Part shown: positions 22,750 through 34,481 of the stretch, in pieces
Numbering within the stretch: the first letter of the stretch is position 1
How the letters are laid out: every line of letters starts with the position of its first letter
Source: Fremontodendron californicum
Taxonomy: Eukaryota > Streptophyta > Magnoliopsida > Malvales > Malvaceae
Assembly: GCA_030761205.1 (NCBI GenBank)
Contig: JAULJL010000010.1
Location: 3,105,001 to 3,169,000, forward strand
Direction of reading: 5' to 3'
Length of the DNA: 64,000 bases
The notes under the pieces: generated by a model
Told to the model about the DNA's origin: nothing
Databases searched by the model: none
Seen by the model: only the letters and a program-made list of their open reading frames with translations
Position numbers and translations under genes: made by a program

Positions 22750-24700
22750 TTTTGTTGTTGAAGAATTACAAAATTAACTATTAAACAAAAATATTTTGAT
22801 ATTATATTTTATTCTTTCTTTAAAAATGTGCAATGCAAAGTTTTGAAAGAATTACAAATTGAACTAATTAATTAAAAATATTTATTATCTACTATTATTA
22901 TAAATAATTATTAATAAGGAAATAAAAAAATATCTGAAAATAAGATTTTGTAATTATTTTTTAGAAAAAAAAATATACCAGCAGGAGTAATTAGTCGATT
23001 TGGACTCTCACAACCGAAAAAGATAAAATCTGATTAGTAAAAAAATCAACTTAAGTTTTATTTTTTATCAATTTATCACATTGTTTAAAAAAATTAAATC
23101 TTATAGTTTTATGTTTTTTATTTAAAATTGATTTGGTAATAATTTTTTTTTATTTGTGAGAAAGATGTAATTTAAAATATTTCATTTTATATTAAAATAT
23201 ATAATTATTTTAATATATAAATATATATTTAAATAAATACTTATAATTTAATATAATTAAAATTATATAAAAAAATACAAATTCGTAACCAAGCACAGGA
23301 AAACATCCATACAATAAATCGTATAATTTTTGCACAATTTTGAGTTAGCCAAGTGTCAAGCTCTTTTTAGGGTGGATCCCATTTTTTTAGTTGGTGAAAA
23401 AAAAAATAGAGAAAATAAAGATGGTAGGAAGGAAGGAGAAAAAATGAGAAAAAATTTTGTATTTTTTTTTTTTTTTTAAGTATTATAAATTTACATAAAT
23501 TTTTACACATTAATAATTCGTTTTATGTATATTTTTAAACGTTCGTGTATCGTATCGTGTTTGTGTTATTTATCGTGTTGCGTTATTTTTATTTTATTTT
23601 ATGTTCGTGACGTGTTCGTGTTCGTTTTTTTTTCAAAGTATTATAAATTTATATAAATTTTTACACGTTAATAATTCGTTTTATGTATATTTTTACACGT
23701 TCGTATATTCGTGTTGTATTCATGTTATTTTTCGTGTTGTGTTTTAATTATTTTTTCATTTTTGTGTTCGTGTTCATGTTATTTTTCGTGTTGTATTTTA
23801 CTTATTTTTTCCTATGTTATGTTCGTGTCGTGTTTCAATTCATATAATATTTTACATAGTTTTTCATTGTGATTCAATTTAGAGAAAAAAAAATGTGTGT
23901 TCGTGTCGTATCTCAATTCATGACATATTTTGCATGATTTGTCATAGTGGTTCGGTTTAGAGAAAAATTTATTGTTCCTGACGTGTTCGTATTTTTTTTT
24001 TCAAAGTATTATAAATTTATATAAATTTGTACACGTTAATAATTTATATAAAGTATTATAAATTTATAAAATTTTTTACATGTTAATAATTCAATTTATG
24101 TATATTTTTACATGTTCGTGTATGCTTATCGAATTTTTCGTGTTGTGTTTTAATTATTTTTTCTATGTTGTGTTCGTGTCGTGTCTCAATTCATTTTATA
24201 TTTTACATAGTTTGTCAATATGATTCAATTTAAGAAAAAATTTGTTTCACTTATATTTATCTTTTAAATTAACTTTATAAATTGTTTATAATTTTAAATT
24301 GTTATGACAGTTCTCTTTGGCTATTTTATAAAATATTAATTTTTTTTTGTTTAATTATTAATTTTTGTTTTTAAAAATATTGTAATCATATATTTAACAT
24401 TTGATTTTCGCGACATCACGAGAAATTTAATCTAGTCCTAGTATAAATTGAATACCATATTATATTGATTTGATAATCTAAATTTAATTGATAACTTTGT
24501 CAATACGTTAATGTTAAAAATACTGATGTGCCATTTAATTTGCTGAGATGACATTGTTGTTGTTTGAGGAAAAAATAAATGCTGATGTGGACATTTTTTT
24601 TGACATATGGCATAGTGTTGCTTAGGCAGATCATGTCTACAGTTTACTTATTCAATAATTATAAAAAAACCAATTACTTAAAAAATGCCCAATATTATAA
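22750..24700. repeat. AT-rich DNA with degenerate TTCGTGTC/TTACACGTT repeats
   Basis: From about 23480 to 24240 the units TTATAAATTTATATAAATTTTTACACG, TCGTGTTGTGTTTT and GTTCGTGTCGTG recur at least three times in direct order. No protein coding is seen. This is a decayed repeat array or stacked MITEs. Confidence 0.5.
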
Positions 24701-25232
24701 GGAAAACAAAACACATCTATTAGAAGAAAATTTCCCAAAATTTTCCTAACCCTAACCCGAAACCTCTACCCAATATCATGAAATTCGTTTAATCTGGAAA
24801 AAAACCTAATCAAACGTTAATCCCAATTATTCCTACACCTAACCCTATAAAACCCGAAATCTAAGCAGATAATTTGAAGCATGTCGCAAGCTCCCAATCA
24901 TTCTTAGCTTTAACCTCTAAAAACCCAAAAATTAAGCCTATAGTTCGAAGCCTGTCGCAAGTCTTGGTTTCGAATAATCTGGATTATTGAGAATCGAGAG
25001 AGGGAATTTGAAAAAAGGGAGGAAATCGGGGAAAAAGCTAAAAAAACTGAAGAAAGAAGGGCAACAGGTTAGGTTTTGGCTCTTTAAATGATTTTTTTTG
25101 TTTACCTTTTGAATTTTATTAGTATGTTTGTATTGAAAAGCTGATTGTGATGTGGGTTTAATTCAATCGGGGGATTTGGTATTTGAGAGGATAGGAATTT
25201 AGGGTTTTTGTTTCGTTTTGATGGAAGAGTGA

Positions 25233-25412
25233 ATGAGATCTGGTGAGCATTCGGTGATTGTGGTGAAGAATAGGAGGCAATCGGGATTTTTGATTGTGAG
25301 GAAGAAAGGGGATGGTTCGGGTGGAGCCGGGTCTATAGGGACCCGAAAGATTTACGAGTCCAAAACAGAGAAGAAGAGGCCTAGGATGATTCGGGTTCTA
25401 GCGATGAGCTAG
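25233..25412 (+). pseudogene. Frameshifted first-exon fragment resembling PHD-finger/acetyltransferase (IDM1-like) proteins
   Basis: The 59-codon frame begins MRSGEHSVIVVKNRRQSGF and continues with a LIVRKKGDGSGGAGS-type segment and KKRPRM. This N-terminal pattern is, from memory, seen in plant IDM1-like proteins that carry PHD fingers and an N-acetyltransferase domain. After RPRM the frame runs into a stop, but a shift of one base gives DSGSSDELVS, the acidic stretch that normally follows. That fits a single-base frameshift in a gene fragment. No later exons of such a gene are seen. The family call is from memory and could be wrong. Confidence 0.4.
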
Positions 25413-25587
25413 TTTCATTTATTTTCCCAGTATTTCTGATTTCTATAGTCTTTTAATCCCTTCTCCTTCAGAAAGAAAAAAAAAAAAAAAACGTTTTGAA
25501 GGATTCCTATTAATTGATCGTTGTTTGCCTGGAAATAATTAGTCTTTTTCGAATTACATATTTGGGAATTTGAATCTCCAATTTCAT

Positions 25588-26274
25588 ATGGATCCACGAT
25601 ACACCGGCGAGATTTTCAAGTAAGTTTGAGCCAAATTTATTTATTTTACTTTTTTGCATGGATTTTATTTGAAAATTAAACTTGCTTAGCTTTAATTTAT
25701 ATTTTTGCAGACATTTGGAGAAGCAGGATGAGATGCTTTCAGAATCCCATTCATCAATTTCTCATGAATTGCATAAACTTCAGGTTATTTTCTAGTTCCC
25801 CTTTTCTTTTCTTTTTCTTGGTTTATAATAAAAAATTACCCGAAAGAAAAGAATTTTACCTGAGTTAAGTATTACTATAAGTTTTTTTTTTTTTTTTACC
25901 GTTGTAGGTAGAAGAAGAGATGTTGATGCGTAAATTTTATGAACTTATGGAGGCTCAAGGTCTAAATAAAAAGGTACGCTTTTGATTTTTAGATCTTATT
26001 GTACGTAAATATTAATGAGATTTTAAATGTTATAATCTTGATCTCGTTGAATTTCTAGTTGAACTATTTTTGTTTATAACCAAATTGAGTATTGGAAATA
26101 ATTTTGTTACAAAAAAGAAGTTTTTGTATTCTCAATTACGTGTGTGGATAGAAAAGAGTAAGGGAGAAGGCTAGATCATAATAACACAAAGGGAATTACA
26201 TTTACGTACCATTAGCGCTAATATTGGCTTGTTTGGGATTGATATTCTGAATTGTATATAAGTTTGTACAAGAG

Positions 26275-26310
<36 letters not shown>

Positions 26311-26585
26311 GATTTTTACCAATTTAGAAAAGAATCGAACAAGAATATCGTATCATAATCTTTAATATATCTAATTACATTTATTATTAACACTTTTATG
26401 TTTTAAATATGCTATTTCATTTTCATTCCTCTTGTTTAGTTTGTCTAATACTATTGCTTTTACTTGGACAGAATGAAAACAATGATAACATTTCCACTGC
26501 TTTAGTTGGTCCAATCTGCAATGAAGATGATGAAATTGGTAATTCCACTGCTTTAGTTTGTGCCAAGAACAAGGAACAATTGTGA
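25588..26585 (+). CDS. Small coiled-coil protein, uncharacterised, 4 exons
   Basis: The exons 25588-25619, 25711-25783, 25908-25973 and 26472-26585 join in phase across GT-AG introns (AA/GTAAGT, CAG/GTTATT, AAG/GTACGC donors; TTTGCAG, TTGTAG, GGACAG acceptors) to give 94 residues and a TGA stop. The protein starts MDPRYTGEIFKHLEKQDEML. Residues about 10-57 are charged with regular Leu/Met spacing (SISHELHKLQVEEEMLMRKF), predicted to form a coiled coil; the rest is acidic and Asn-rich. There is no signal peptide or membrane segment. I do not recognise the family. Four clean splice junctions in so short a gene argue for a real gene. Confidence 0.7.
26278..26307. repeat. (AT)n microsatellite in intron 3 of the coiled-coil gene
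   Basis: About 15 uninterrupted AT units between exons 3 and 4. Confidence 0.9.
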
Positions 26586-26599
26586 GAAAGCTTATTCAA

Positions 26600-28525
26600 C
26601 TATAATCTCAATCATGAACTCTGATCATTTTTTAATGGTGTGTTAGAGTTTTCTCTCCACCCTTGGGGTTGGGTTGTTAACAAATTGTTTGTCTATTTCA
26701 ATGATTGGTCAATAGTTTTTGGTCTTAATCTTGTTTCTTACTAACTTGATAACGATTCTACTGAAATTAAGCATTTGATAGACAATTTGTTCAGCTAATT
26801 TGGTAGCTTGAATCTTTGCCTTGATATGGTTGCTGGTGATTCTCTCACTACTCACCTTTTGCTTCTCTTATTGAAGGTCTGGTATTAAACTGAATTTGGG
26901 TGTTTTGAACTACTGTTATAGGGATGGTCTCCCTCTAGAACCTTGAAGCCCAATTGCTGAATTTTGATTTTCTAATTTTCTTGGATAGCCACTATGTGGG
27001 AATTTCTAATTAGGACTCCATTGTTTTTCAGTTGGGCTGAATTATATCATCAGTGTCGAATTATAAAGCAATAACCAGGAGGAAACTTCTAGTGAAAATT
27101 TGGCACACTTAGAGGGCGTTTGGTATGATGGAAAGTGATTATTTTCCATGGAAAGTAATCAGTGGGAATGTGATTCCCATGTTTGGTATGCTAAAAACTG
27201 CTCACTTTCCTGGGAATGTAACTTTCCTTGGCGAATTACTTTTCCACAAGCATTGGAATGTGATTCCCATGAGAAGTGGTGGGAAAGTAACTTTTCCATG
27301 TAGTTGGAAAATTAAAAAAATGTTAAAGACAACATTATCCTCTTTCTATTTTAGTTAAAATTATCAATTGAGATAACCTTGGAAGGGAAACATTTGAGCC
27401 CTTTTTTTTTCTTCTTTAAATTGCAATGCCCAAAATTTAAGCAGCTCCAAAATAGAAAGAAAACTCATCCAGGGAAATATGCAAGGGTAGAATTACTCCA
27501 CCACTTTTGAGTTGCAACTTGCAAATCAAAGTTCAAGTGGTGAAGAACTCTCTATGAAGGGTAAATCTGGAGGCACAGGGCTGCCCATTTTATTTTACTA
27601 TAATTTCATTGTAATTACACTATCTGCAAGTTATTCCTCTAGTGTAGACTTCATGTTTATAAAGAATTTATAGATGCTGCAGTGACAGCAAATCAGAGTG
27701 GCACAGCAGACGCTTGATGGGCCCATAACCCACAGGTCTCAGGAGGATGTGCATCTTTTTTTTTTCTTTTTTCCTAGCAATATCTCCAAAACAGGAGTTT
27801 CCAACAATACCAAAGGACCTCATGTTTTTCTATTTACAAGTTGTCAAAAAGCTTTGTTAAAGATGAAACTCTGAAATCCTCTTGTAATCCCACACAACAG
27901 ATGGGGGCTTCAAGTTTCAAAAAACCAATCAATAAAATTCATAGTTCAAAACTTAAGATGAGTGAATAACTTGCATTTATCCATGAAGGAAGGAAACCTC
28001 CTTATGAGCTTCATTCATGTTTTAGATTGATCACATTGATGAAAGACAGAAGAATTCAGATCCTCAACAAATCTAATCTGGTTTTATTATGAAATATTAG
28101 CAGAGGACAGACACAATGTCAGTAATGAGAGCAGAGATGGTCAAAAACTGGTCACTTCAGCTTCACAGGTTTCTAATACTACTAAGGATTACAAGAATTA
28201 TCTCTTGAATCATGTAAATGACAGATTAGTTATTTAATGGCCAACATAAATTAAAAATTGTTGAACATCACATATTGACTTTGGTTGAGCAAAGTTACAA
28301 GCCCTTCATATAAACTACTTTCTCGGTAAAATGCAGTAGAGAGATATGAAACAAAAGTGAAGAGATCAAACAAAGATGTCATAGGATATCAAATTTGTAA
28401 TCCTACTTGCTACATGCATCCTACTGAACTATTGACCAAGAATAAAGGGGGAAAAGCCGAAAAATTCACATTGCAATCAGACCCCACAAATCCTACTTTG
28501 TACTGAAACAAACCCCAACATTCTC
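26600..28525. other. Intergenic DNA with a MITE fragment
   Basis: At 27114-27340 the sequence GAGGGCGTTTGGTATGATGG and repeated GGAATGTGATTCCCATG motifs look like one end of a MITE, without a visible partner end. The rest shows no gene. Confidence 0.4.
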
Positions 28526-29676
28526 CATTGTTTAGCTGAGAACAAACCGACATTGAAGAAAACCTGAAACAAACATTTTAAGGCATATTTTAATTAAGAA
28601 CTCTCTTTAAAAGCAAGACAATATAGCTAAAACTTGAATGAGAAAAAAAATGTAAATTACTTGGGTCAGCATTGATAATCATAGCAGTGCCTCCAAAATT
28701 GCAAGTCCCTCCAATTCTCTTGGTCTTTTGCCAGTAGTTGTTGAAAGCATAAGAAGCATGAACAACAATGGCATCTGGATAGAAACAGCTGCCATGGGGC
28801 ATAATCTCTTCACAATCAGCACCGCCGTCAACACAAGCATAGTCCATTGCTTCCTTTAGAGTCTCAGCAGGAACACTAGGCTTAGCCACACACCACAGCT
28901 TTTGCAGCAACCCTGCCTCTAGTTCTGGTGCTGGTGCTGTGTTACCAGCCGGATTATTACAAGGAGGCAAATAGAAACCGTTAGGTGAGCTGGCGGGAAC
29001 AAAGGGTGGAGGCATCTCTGGAGCAATGGGGAAGGAAAAAGGTGGGGGAGAAGAATCACTAGGGAAGGAAATTGGAGGTGGGGGAGAATCACTAGGGTAC
29101 TGTGGGGGATGTGGCTTTTTGGCTACATTGGCAGGCACAGAGAAGCCAATAGATGAATGGAAGGTAGAAGGAGAGATTTCTGGCAAAGGGGTTGGCCTAG
29201 CTGGGTAAGGTTTTACAAGCTTGGAATCCATGACTGACAGCTTCCTACTAATGGGTTTTTTCTCTTGTGGACTAGAGACTATCACATTGAACTTTGTAAG
29301 CTTAAATGATCCAAACTTTTCCATGAAATCCAGGTGGGAAGATAGTAAAATCAAACTTTCATGTAAAGAGGAAGACAAATTTGGAGGAGGGCTAATGGAG
29401 TAAGTAGAGCTTGTATTCTGGAGAAAGTCCAGCAGAGGACCGATGAACTTCTTAGCCAAATCATCAGTAAAAAAAGCAGAGTTTTGGTGCAAACAATTGG
29501 AAGAGAAAGCAGCTGACACTTTAATATCTTTCTCTAAACCCCACCTTATAAGTGAGTGATAAATGTTCTTAAGAGAAGGTAGTAGTAAATGAACAAAGCT
29601 GTCTCCTTGATACTTTTGACAGAGAATAGTATCACCCACAAGAATGGTAGTGATTTTGGTAGCTGGAAAGTGAGCT

Positions 29677-29681
29677 AGAAC
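29677..29681. repeat. Target-site duplication AGAAC, left of copia-2
   Basis: Identical to 34825-34829 on the other side. Removing one copy with the element restores the GH17-X8 reading frame. Confidence 0.95.
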
Positions 29682-30024
29682 TGTTAGAACTTATATAAGA
29701 AAGTCCCACATCGGTGGGAGCAACGAAGAAGTTCCTCCTTGAAGGCTATATAAAGAGCCTTAAGGAGAAGTATTAAAACCATCCCAAGAATTATCTCTTC
29801 CTCTCTTGTATACTTTCTTATATTCTTTGTGAGGTTGTTCTCTCCTAGTATTTAGAGAGAGGTGTTGTAATATTTTCTCATAGTGAAATTCTTCTAGTCT
29901 TGCCCCGTGGTTTTTCCCTTTATTCATTGAGGGTTTTCCACGTTAAATTTTGTGTGTTCAGTTCCTATTTTCTCATCTCTTATTTTAGTTGTGAGACACT
30001 ATTCCGTCGCTCTGATACCTAACA
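29682..30024 (+). repeat. 5' LTR of copia-2 (343 bp)
   Basis: Begins TGTTAGAACTTATATAAG and ends GATACCTAACA. A TATATAAA box lies at 29747-29754, about 50 bases after the GTCCCACATCGGTGGGAG palindrome, a likely U3 promoter. Confidence 0.96.
29747..29754 (+). promoter_or_regulatory. TATA box in the copia-2 LTR
   Basis: TATATAAA in the left LTR, repeated at 34547-34554 in the right LTR, where it could drive transcription outward, antisense to the remainder of the GH17-X8 gene. Confidence 0.6.
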
Positions 30025-30025
30025 G

Positions 30026-30038
30026 TGGTATCAGAGCC
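30026..30038 (+). other. Primer-binding site of copia-2 (initiator tRNA-Met)
   Basis: TGGTATCAGAGCC begins two bases after the LTR and complements the 3' end of initiator tRNA-Met. Confidence 0.94.
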
Positions 30039-30485
30039 ATTGGTTCGTGGTCCTTATTCCGCTGCAGTGAAAGTGTTGGTTCTTAGTATGCTCTGTGGTT
30101 GCAGTATTGTCTGATCTTCCACATCAGAAAAGAATTATTCTTGTTGCTGGAAATAAAGTGTGGTAGTGTGAAAGTGTCTAGGGAAGTTCTGGCTAGGAAA
30201 GACTTGGTATTTAAGTGTGTCTATCAGTGACCCACCTCTCTTTCCTTGGAACCTACCTGGTGCACTATTCACGGGCTACGGTCACTGTTCCAGTATACGG
30301 GCTATTCAATTGTACTGTACTATTCACAGATACGGTTATTATTCATACGTGTGGTTGTATACTTTTGCAGTAATTGTTAACGTATACTGGATTTGTTCTA
30401 GTGTACGACATACGTACAATACTGTTCACGTATACGGTACTATTCACGGTGAAATAGTGTAACTCGCTTCAGTTCGTGTACAACC

Positions 30486-33400
30486 ATGGCAGCAAAATTC
30501 GAGATAGAGAAGTTCAGTGGGAGAAATTTCTCCTTGTGGAAATTGAAGATAAGAGCAATTTTGAGGAAGGATAATTGTCTAGAAGCAATTGAAAGTAGAC
30601 CCACAAAAATGACTGATGAAAAGTGGAAAGAGAAGGATGACAATGCTGTTGCCAATCTGCACCTAGCAATGGCGGATTCAGTTTTGTCAAGTGTTGCAGA
30701 GAAGAAGACTGCAAAGGAGATTTGGGATGTTCTAAACAAATTGTACGAGGTGAAGTCACTTCACACCAGAATATTCTTGAAGAGGAAACTCTACACTCTT
30801 CGAATGAGTGAATCCACGTCGGTAACGGATCACATCAACACTCTGAATACGCTATTTGCTCAACTCACAGCATCGGATTTCAAAATAGCGGAAAATGAAC
30901 GTGCGAAACTTCTACTTCAGAGTTTACCAGATTCGTATGATCAACTCATCATCAACATCACAAATAACAATGTTAGTGACTCTCTTCACTTTGATGATGT
31001 TGCCGGTGCTATTCTTGAAGAAGAATCCAGGCGCAAGAATAAGGAGGAAAGGTCAGAAAATTCAAAGCAAGCAGAGGCTTTAACGGTGATGAGAGGCAGA
31101 TCAACAGAACGTGGCTCCAGTGGGAGTCAGAATCATGGTAGATCAAAATCTCGAAGAAGGAAGAATCTTAAATGCTACAATTGTGGCATGAGAGGGCACT
31201 CGAAGAAGGAGTGTTGGCATAATAAGAAGGGTGGAGAAAAGAATTCTGAAACATCAACCTCCCAAGGTTGTGTTGCAAGTACCTCAGATGATGGAGAAAT
31301 CTTGTATAGTGAAGCAGCGACTAGTTCTAAAGGCGGAAAGAAACTCAATGATGTCTGGATAATGGATTCAGGTGCGACATGGCACATGACTCCACACCGA
31401 GATTGGTTTTGCACTTATGAACCTATTTCGGAAGGATCTGTGTTCATGGGAAATGATCACGCCTTAGATATTGCTGGAGTCGGTACCGTCAGATTAAAAA
31501 TGCATGATGGTACTGTTCGCAAAATTCAAGGGGTACGACATGTGAAGGGCTTAAAGAAGAACTTATTGTCAATTGGACAATTGGATGACCTCGGGTGCAA
31601 GATCCACACTGAATGTGGAATATTGAAAGTAGTGAAAGGAAACCTTGTGGTGATGAAAGCAGAGAAGATCACAAGCAATCTATACATGCTTTTGGGAGAG
31701 ACGTTGCAAGAGGCAGATGCATCAGTTGCAGCAGCCAGCCAAGAAGAAACGACGATGATGTGGCATCGCAGATTAGGCCATATGTCAGAGCGAGGCTTGA
31801 AAGTCCTTGCAGAACGCAATCTCCTGCCCGGGCTCAAGATGGTCAATTTACCTTTCTGTGAGCACTGTGTGATAAGCAAGCAGCATAGATTGAAGTTTGC
31901 TAAAGTAACTACAAGAAGCAAACACATACTGGACTTAATCCATTCTGATGTGTGGGAGTCACCAGAAATATCCCTGGGTGGAGCAAAGTATTTTGTATCA
32001 TTCATTGATGACTATTCCAGGAGATTATGGGTGTACCCAATCAAGAAGAAGTCAGATGTGTTTCCAGTATTCAAGGAGTTCAAAGCACAAGTAGAGCTTG
32101 AAACTGGGAAAAGAATCAAGTGCTTGAGGACAGACAATGGAGGAGAATATGTAGACGGTAACTTTCTAGCATTCTGTAAGAAAGAGGGTATTATGAGACA
32201 ATTCACGGTTGCACATACGCCTCAACAGAATGGTGTAGCAGAGCGGATGAACAGAACTCTCCTAGATAGAACAAGAGCCATGCTGAGAACAGCGGGATTG
32301 GCCAAATCTTTCTGGGCAGAAGCAGTCAAAACCACCTGTTATGTGATAAATCGATCACCATCAACGGCGATTGGTTTGAAGACGCCTATGGAGATGTGGA
32401 AAGGAAAGCCAGCTGATTATTCTTCTCTACATGTGTTTGGATGTCCTGTGTACGTGATGTACAACTCCCAAGAAAGAACAAAGCTGGATCCAAAATCCAG
32501 AAAATGTATATTCTTGGGTTATGCTGACGGTGTTAAGGGGTATCGCCTGTGGGATCCCACTGCCCGCAAGGTTGTTGTCAGCAGAGATGTAGTTTTTGCA
32601 GAAAATGAACTGCAAAGTGAGCAAACAAATGACAACACTTCAAAAGAGACTGCTACAGTGCAGATGGATAGAAATTCTCAAGAAGATGATTCTTCTGAAG
32701 CAGAACCAGAGCATGAGGTACCAGAACCAGTTGAGTCCGAGGCTGTAGAAGTTCGACGGTCAACTCGTGAGAGAAGGCCTCCAAATTGGCACACGGAGTA
32801 TGTTACGGAGAGCAATGTTGCATACTGTCTTTTAACAGAGGATGGAGAGCCATCAACTTTTCATGAAGCTACTAGTAGCCCAGATGCTTCTCTGTGGATG
32901 ACAGCAATGCAGGAAGAAATTGAAGCTCTTCACAAGAACGAGACATGGGAACTGGTGGAATTACCACGTGGCAGAAAAGCCATTGGTAACAAATGGGTCT
33001 ACAAGATCAAGCGGGATAGCAATGATCAAGTAGAACGATATCGTGCTAGATTGGTTGTAAAAGGATATGCTCAGAAAGAAGGTATTGACTTCAACGAGAT
33101 ATTTTCTCCAGTTGTCAGACTTACTACTATCAGAGTAGTGTTGGCTATGTGTGCTGCATTTGATTTACATCTTGAACAACTAGATGTAAAGACGGCTTTT
33201 CTACATGGAGAGCTTGAAGAAGAAATTTATATGCTCCAACCAGAAGGTTTTGTTGAAACAGGCAAAGAGAACTTGGTTTGCAGGTTGACCAAATCTCTGT
33301 ACGGTCTAAAGCAGGCGCCCAGATGTTGGTACAAGAGATTTGATTCTTTCATAATTAGCCTTGAATACAACAGACTGAGTTCAGACCATTGTACGTACTA

Positions 33401-34406
33401 CAAGAGGTTTGATGATAATGATTTCATTATTTTGCTGTTGTATGTGGATGACATGTTGGTGGTAGGCCCCAACAAAGATCGAATCCAAGATTTGAAGGCA
33501 CAGTTGGCTAGGGAGTTCGATATGAAGGACTTGGGACCCGCAAACAAGATTTTAGGGATGCAAATTCACCGAGACAGAAAAGACAGGAAAATTTGGCTTT
33601 CTCAAAAGAATTATCTGAGGAAGGTCTTGCGACGCTTCAACATGCAAGACTGTAAGCCAATATCTACCCCACTTCCTGTCAATTGTAAATTATCCTCAGG
33701 TATGAGTCCTAGCAATGAAGCAGAGAGGATGGAAATGTCTCGAGTACCGTATGCATCAGCGGTGGGAAGCCTTATGTATGCTATGATATGTACAAGACCA
33801 GACATTGCACAAGCAGTGGGAGCGGTCAGTCGATTTATGGCAGATCCTGGTAGAGAGCATTGGAATGTTGTTAAGAGGATCCTTAGATACATTAAAGGAA
33901 CCTCAGATGTTGCATTATGTTTTGGAGGATCAGAACTTGTTGTCAGGGGTTATGTTGATTCAGATTTTGCAGGTGATCTTAATAAAAGGAAATCCACTAC
34001 TGGCTATGTGTTCACACTTGCAGGAGGAGCGGTACGCTGGTTATCTAAGTTACAGACTGTTGTAGCTTTGTCTACTACAGAAGCTGAGTACATGGCAGCT
34101 ACCCAAGCATGCAAGGAAGCAATATGGATACAAAGGTTAATGGAAGAACTCGGGCACAAGCAGCAGAAGATTATTGTGTATTGTGACAGTCAGAGTGCCT
34201 TGCACATTGCAAGGAATCCAGCCTTTCATTCCAGGACAAAGCATATAGGTATACAGTATCACTTTGTTCGAGAAGTAGTAGAAGAAGGAAGTGTGGATAT
34301 GCAAAAGATTCACACCAAAGACAACCTAGCAGATGTTATGACAAAGCCAATCAACACTGACAAGTTTATTTGGTGTCGATCCTCCTATGGTCTATCAGAA
34401 ACGTAA
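30486..34406 (+). CDS. Copia Gag-Pol polyprotein, uninterrupted (1306 residues)
   Basis: The ATG is in strong context (ACCATGG) and the frame is open to the stop. The order is: UBN2-type Gag; CCHC knuckle (CYNCGMRGHSKKEC, residues 230-243); protease with MDSGATWHM (Asp294); integrase with HHCC zinc site (His427; Cys458, Cys461) and catalytic Asp488, Asp550 and Glu586; reverse transcriptase with YVDD at 986-989; RNase H with VDSDFAG (Asp1158/1160), TTEAEY (Glu1199) and CDSQSA. The KHID/KHIE acid near the end of RNase H is Gly here (TKHIGIQYHF), a known variable site. No stop or frameshift. It would be made as one polyprotein and cut by its own protease in virus-like particles. Length and motifs are normal for an autonomous copia element. 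Confidence 0.97.
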   Translation: MAAKFEIEKFSGRNFSLWKLKIRAILRKDNCLEAIESRPTKMTDEKWKEKDDNAVANLHLAMADSVLSSVAEKKTAKEIWDVLNKLYEVKSLHTRIFLKRKLYTLRMSESTSVTDHINTLNTLFAQLTASDFKIAENERAKLLLQSLPDSYDQLIINITNNNVSDSLHFDDVAGAILEEESRRKNKEERSENSKQAEALTVMRGRSTERGSSGSQNHGRSKSRRRKNLKCYNCGMRGHSKKECWHNKKGGEKNSETSTSQGCVASTSDDGEILYSEAATSSKGGKKLNDVWIMDSGATWHMTPHRDWFCTYEPISEGSVFMGNDHALDIAGVGTVRLKMHDGTVRKIQGVRHVKGLKKNLLSIGQLDDLGCKIHTECGILKVVKGNLVVMKAEKITSNLYMLLGETLQEADASVAAASQEETTMMWHRRLGHMSERGLKVLAERNLLPGLKMVNLPFCEHCVISKQHRLKFAKVTTRSKHILDLIHSDVWESPEISLGGAKYFVSFIDDYSRRLWVYPIKKKSDVFPVFKEFKAQVELETGKRIKCLRTDNGGEYVDGNFLAFCKKEGIMRQFTVAHTPQQNGVAERMNRTLLDRTRAMLRTAGLAKSFWAEAVKTTCYVINRSPSTAIGLKTPMEMWKGKPADYSSLHVFGCPVYVMYNSQERTKLDPKSRKCIFLGYADGVKGYRLWDPTARKVVVSRDVVFAENELQSEQTNDNTSKETATVQMDRNSQEDDSSEAEPEHEVPEPVESEAVEVRRSTRERRPPNWHTEYVTESNVAYCLLTEDGEPSTFHEATSSPDASLWMTAMQEEIEALHKNETWELVELPRGRKAIGNKWVYKIKRDSNDQVERYRARLVVKGYAQKEGIDFNEIFSPVVRLTTIRVVLAMCAAFDLHLEQLDVKTAFLHGELEEEIYMLQPEGFVETGKENLVCRLTKSLYGLKQAPRCWYKRFDSFIISLEYNRLSSDHCTYYKRFDDNDFIILLLYVDDMLVVGPNKDRIQDLKAQLAREFDMKDLGPANKILGMQIHRDRKDRKIWLSQKNYLRKVLRRFNMQDCKPISTPLPVNCKLSSGMSPSNEAERMEMSRVPYASAVGSLMYAMICTRPDIAQAVGAVSRFMADPGREHWNVVKRILRYIKGTSDVALCFGGSELVVRGYVDSDFAGDLNKRKSTTGYVFTLAGGAVRWLSKLQTVVALSTTEAEYMAATQACKEAIWIQRLMEELGHKQQKIIVYCDSQSALHIARNPAFHSRTKHIGIQYHFVREVVEEGSVDMQKIHTKDNLADVMTKPINTDKFIWCRSSYGLSET

Positions 34407-34469
34407 GCAACATGGAATGGCAAGACAGAAAGAGTGGTGTGAAGATATGATTGGTTTAATCAAATCTTC

Positions 34470-34481
34470 AAGTGGGAGAAT
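34470..34481 (+). other. Polypurine tract of copia-2
   Basis: AAGTGGGAGAATT lies directly before the right LTR. Confidence 0.8.

Noticed and set aside
27114..27340. Complete hAT MITE starting GAGGGCGTTTGGTA
   Set aside because: Only one end is visible; no partner end or duplication found, so it is noted only as a fragment.
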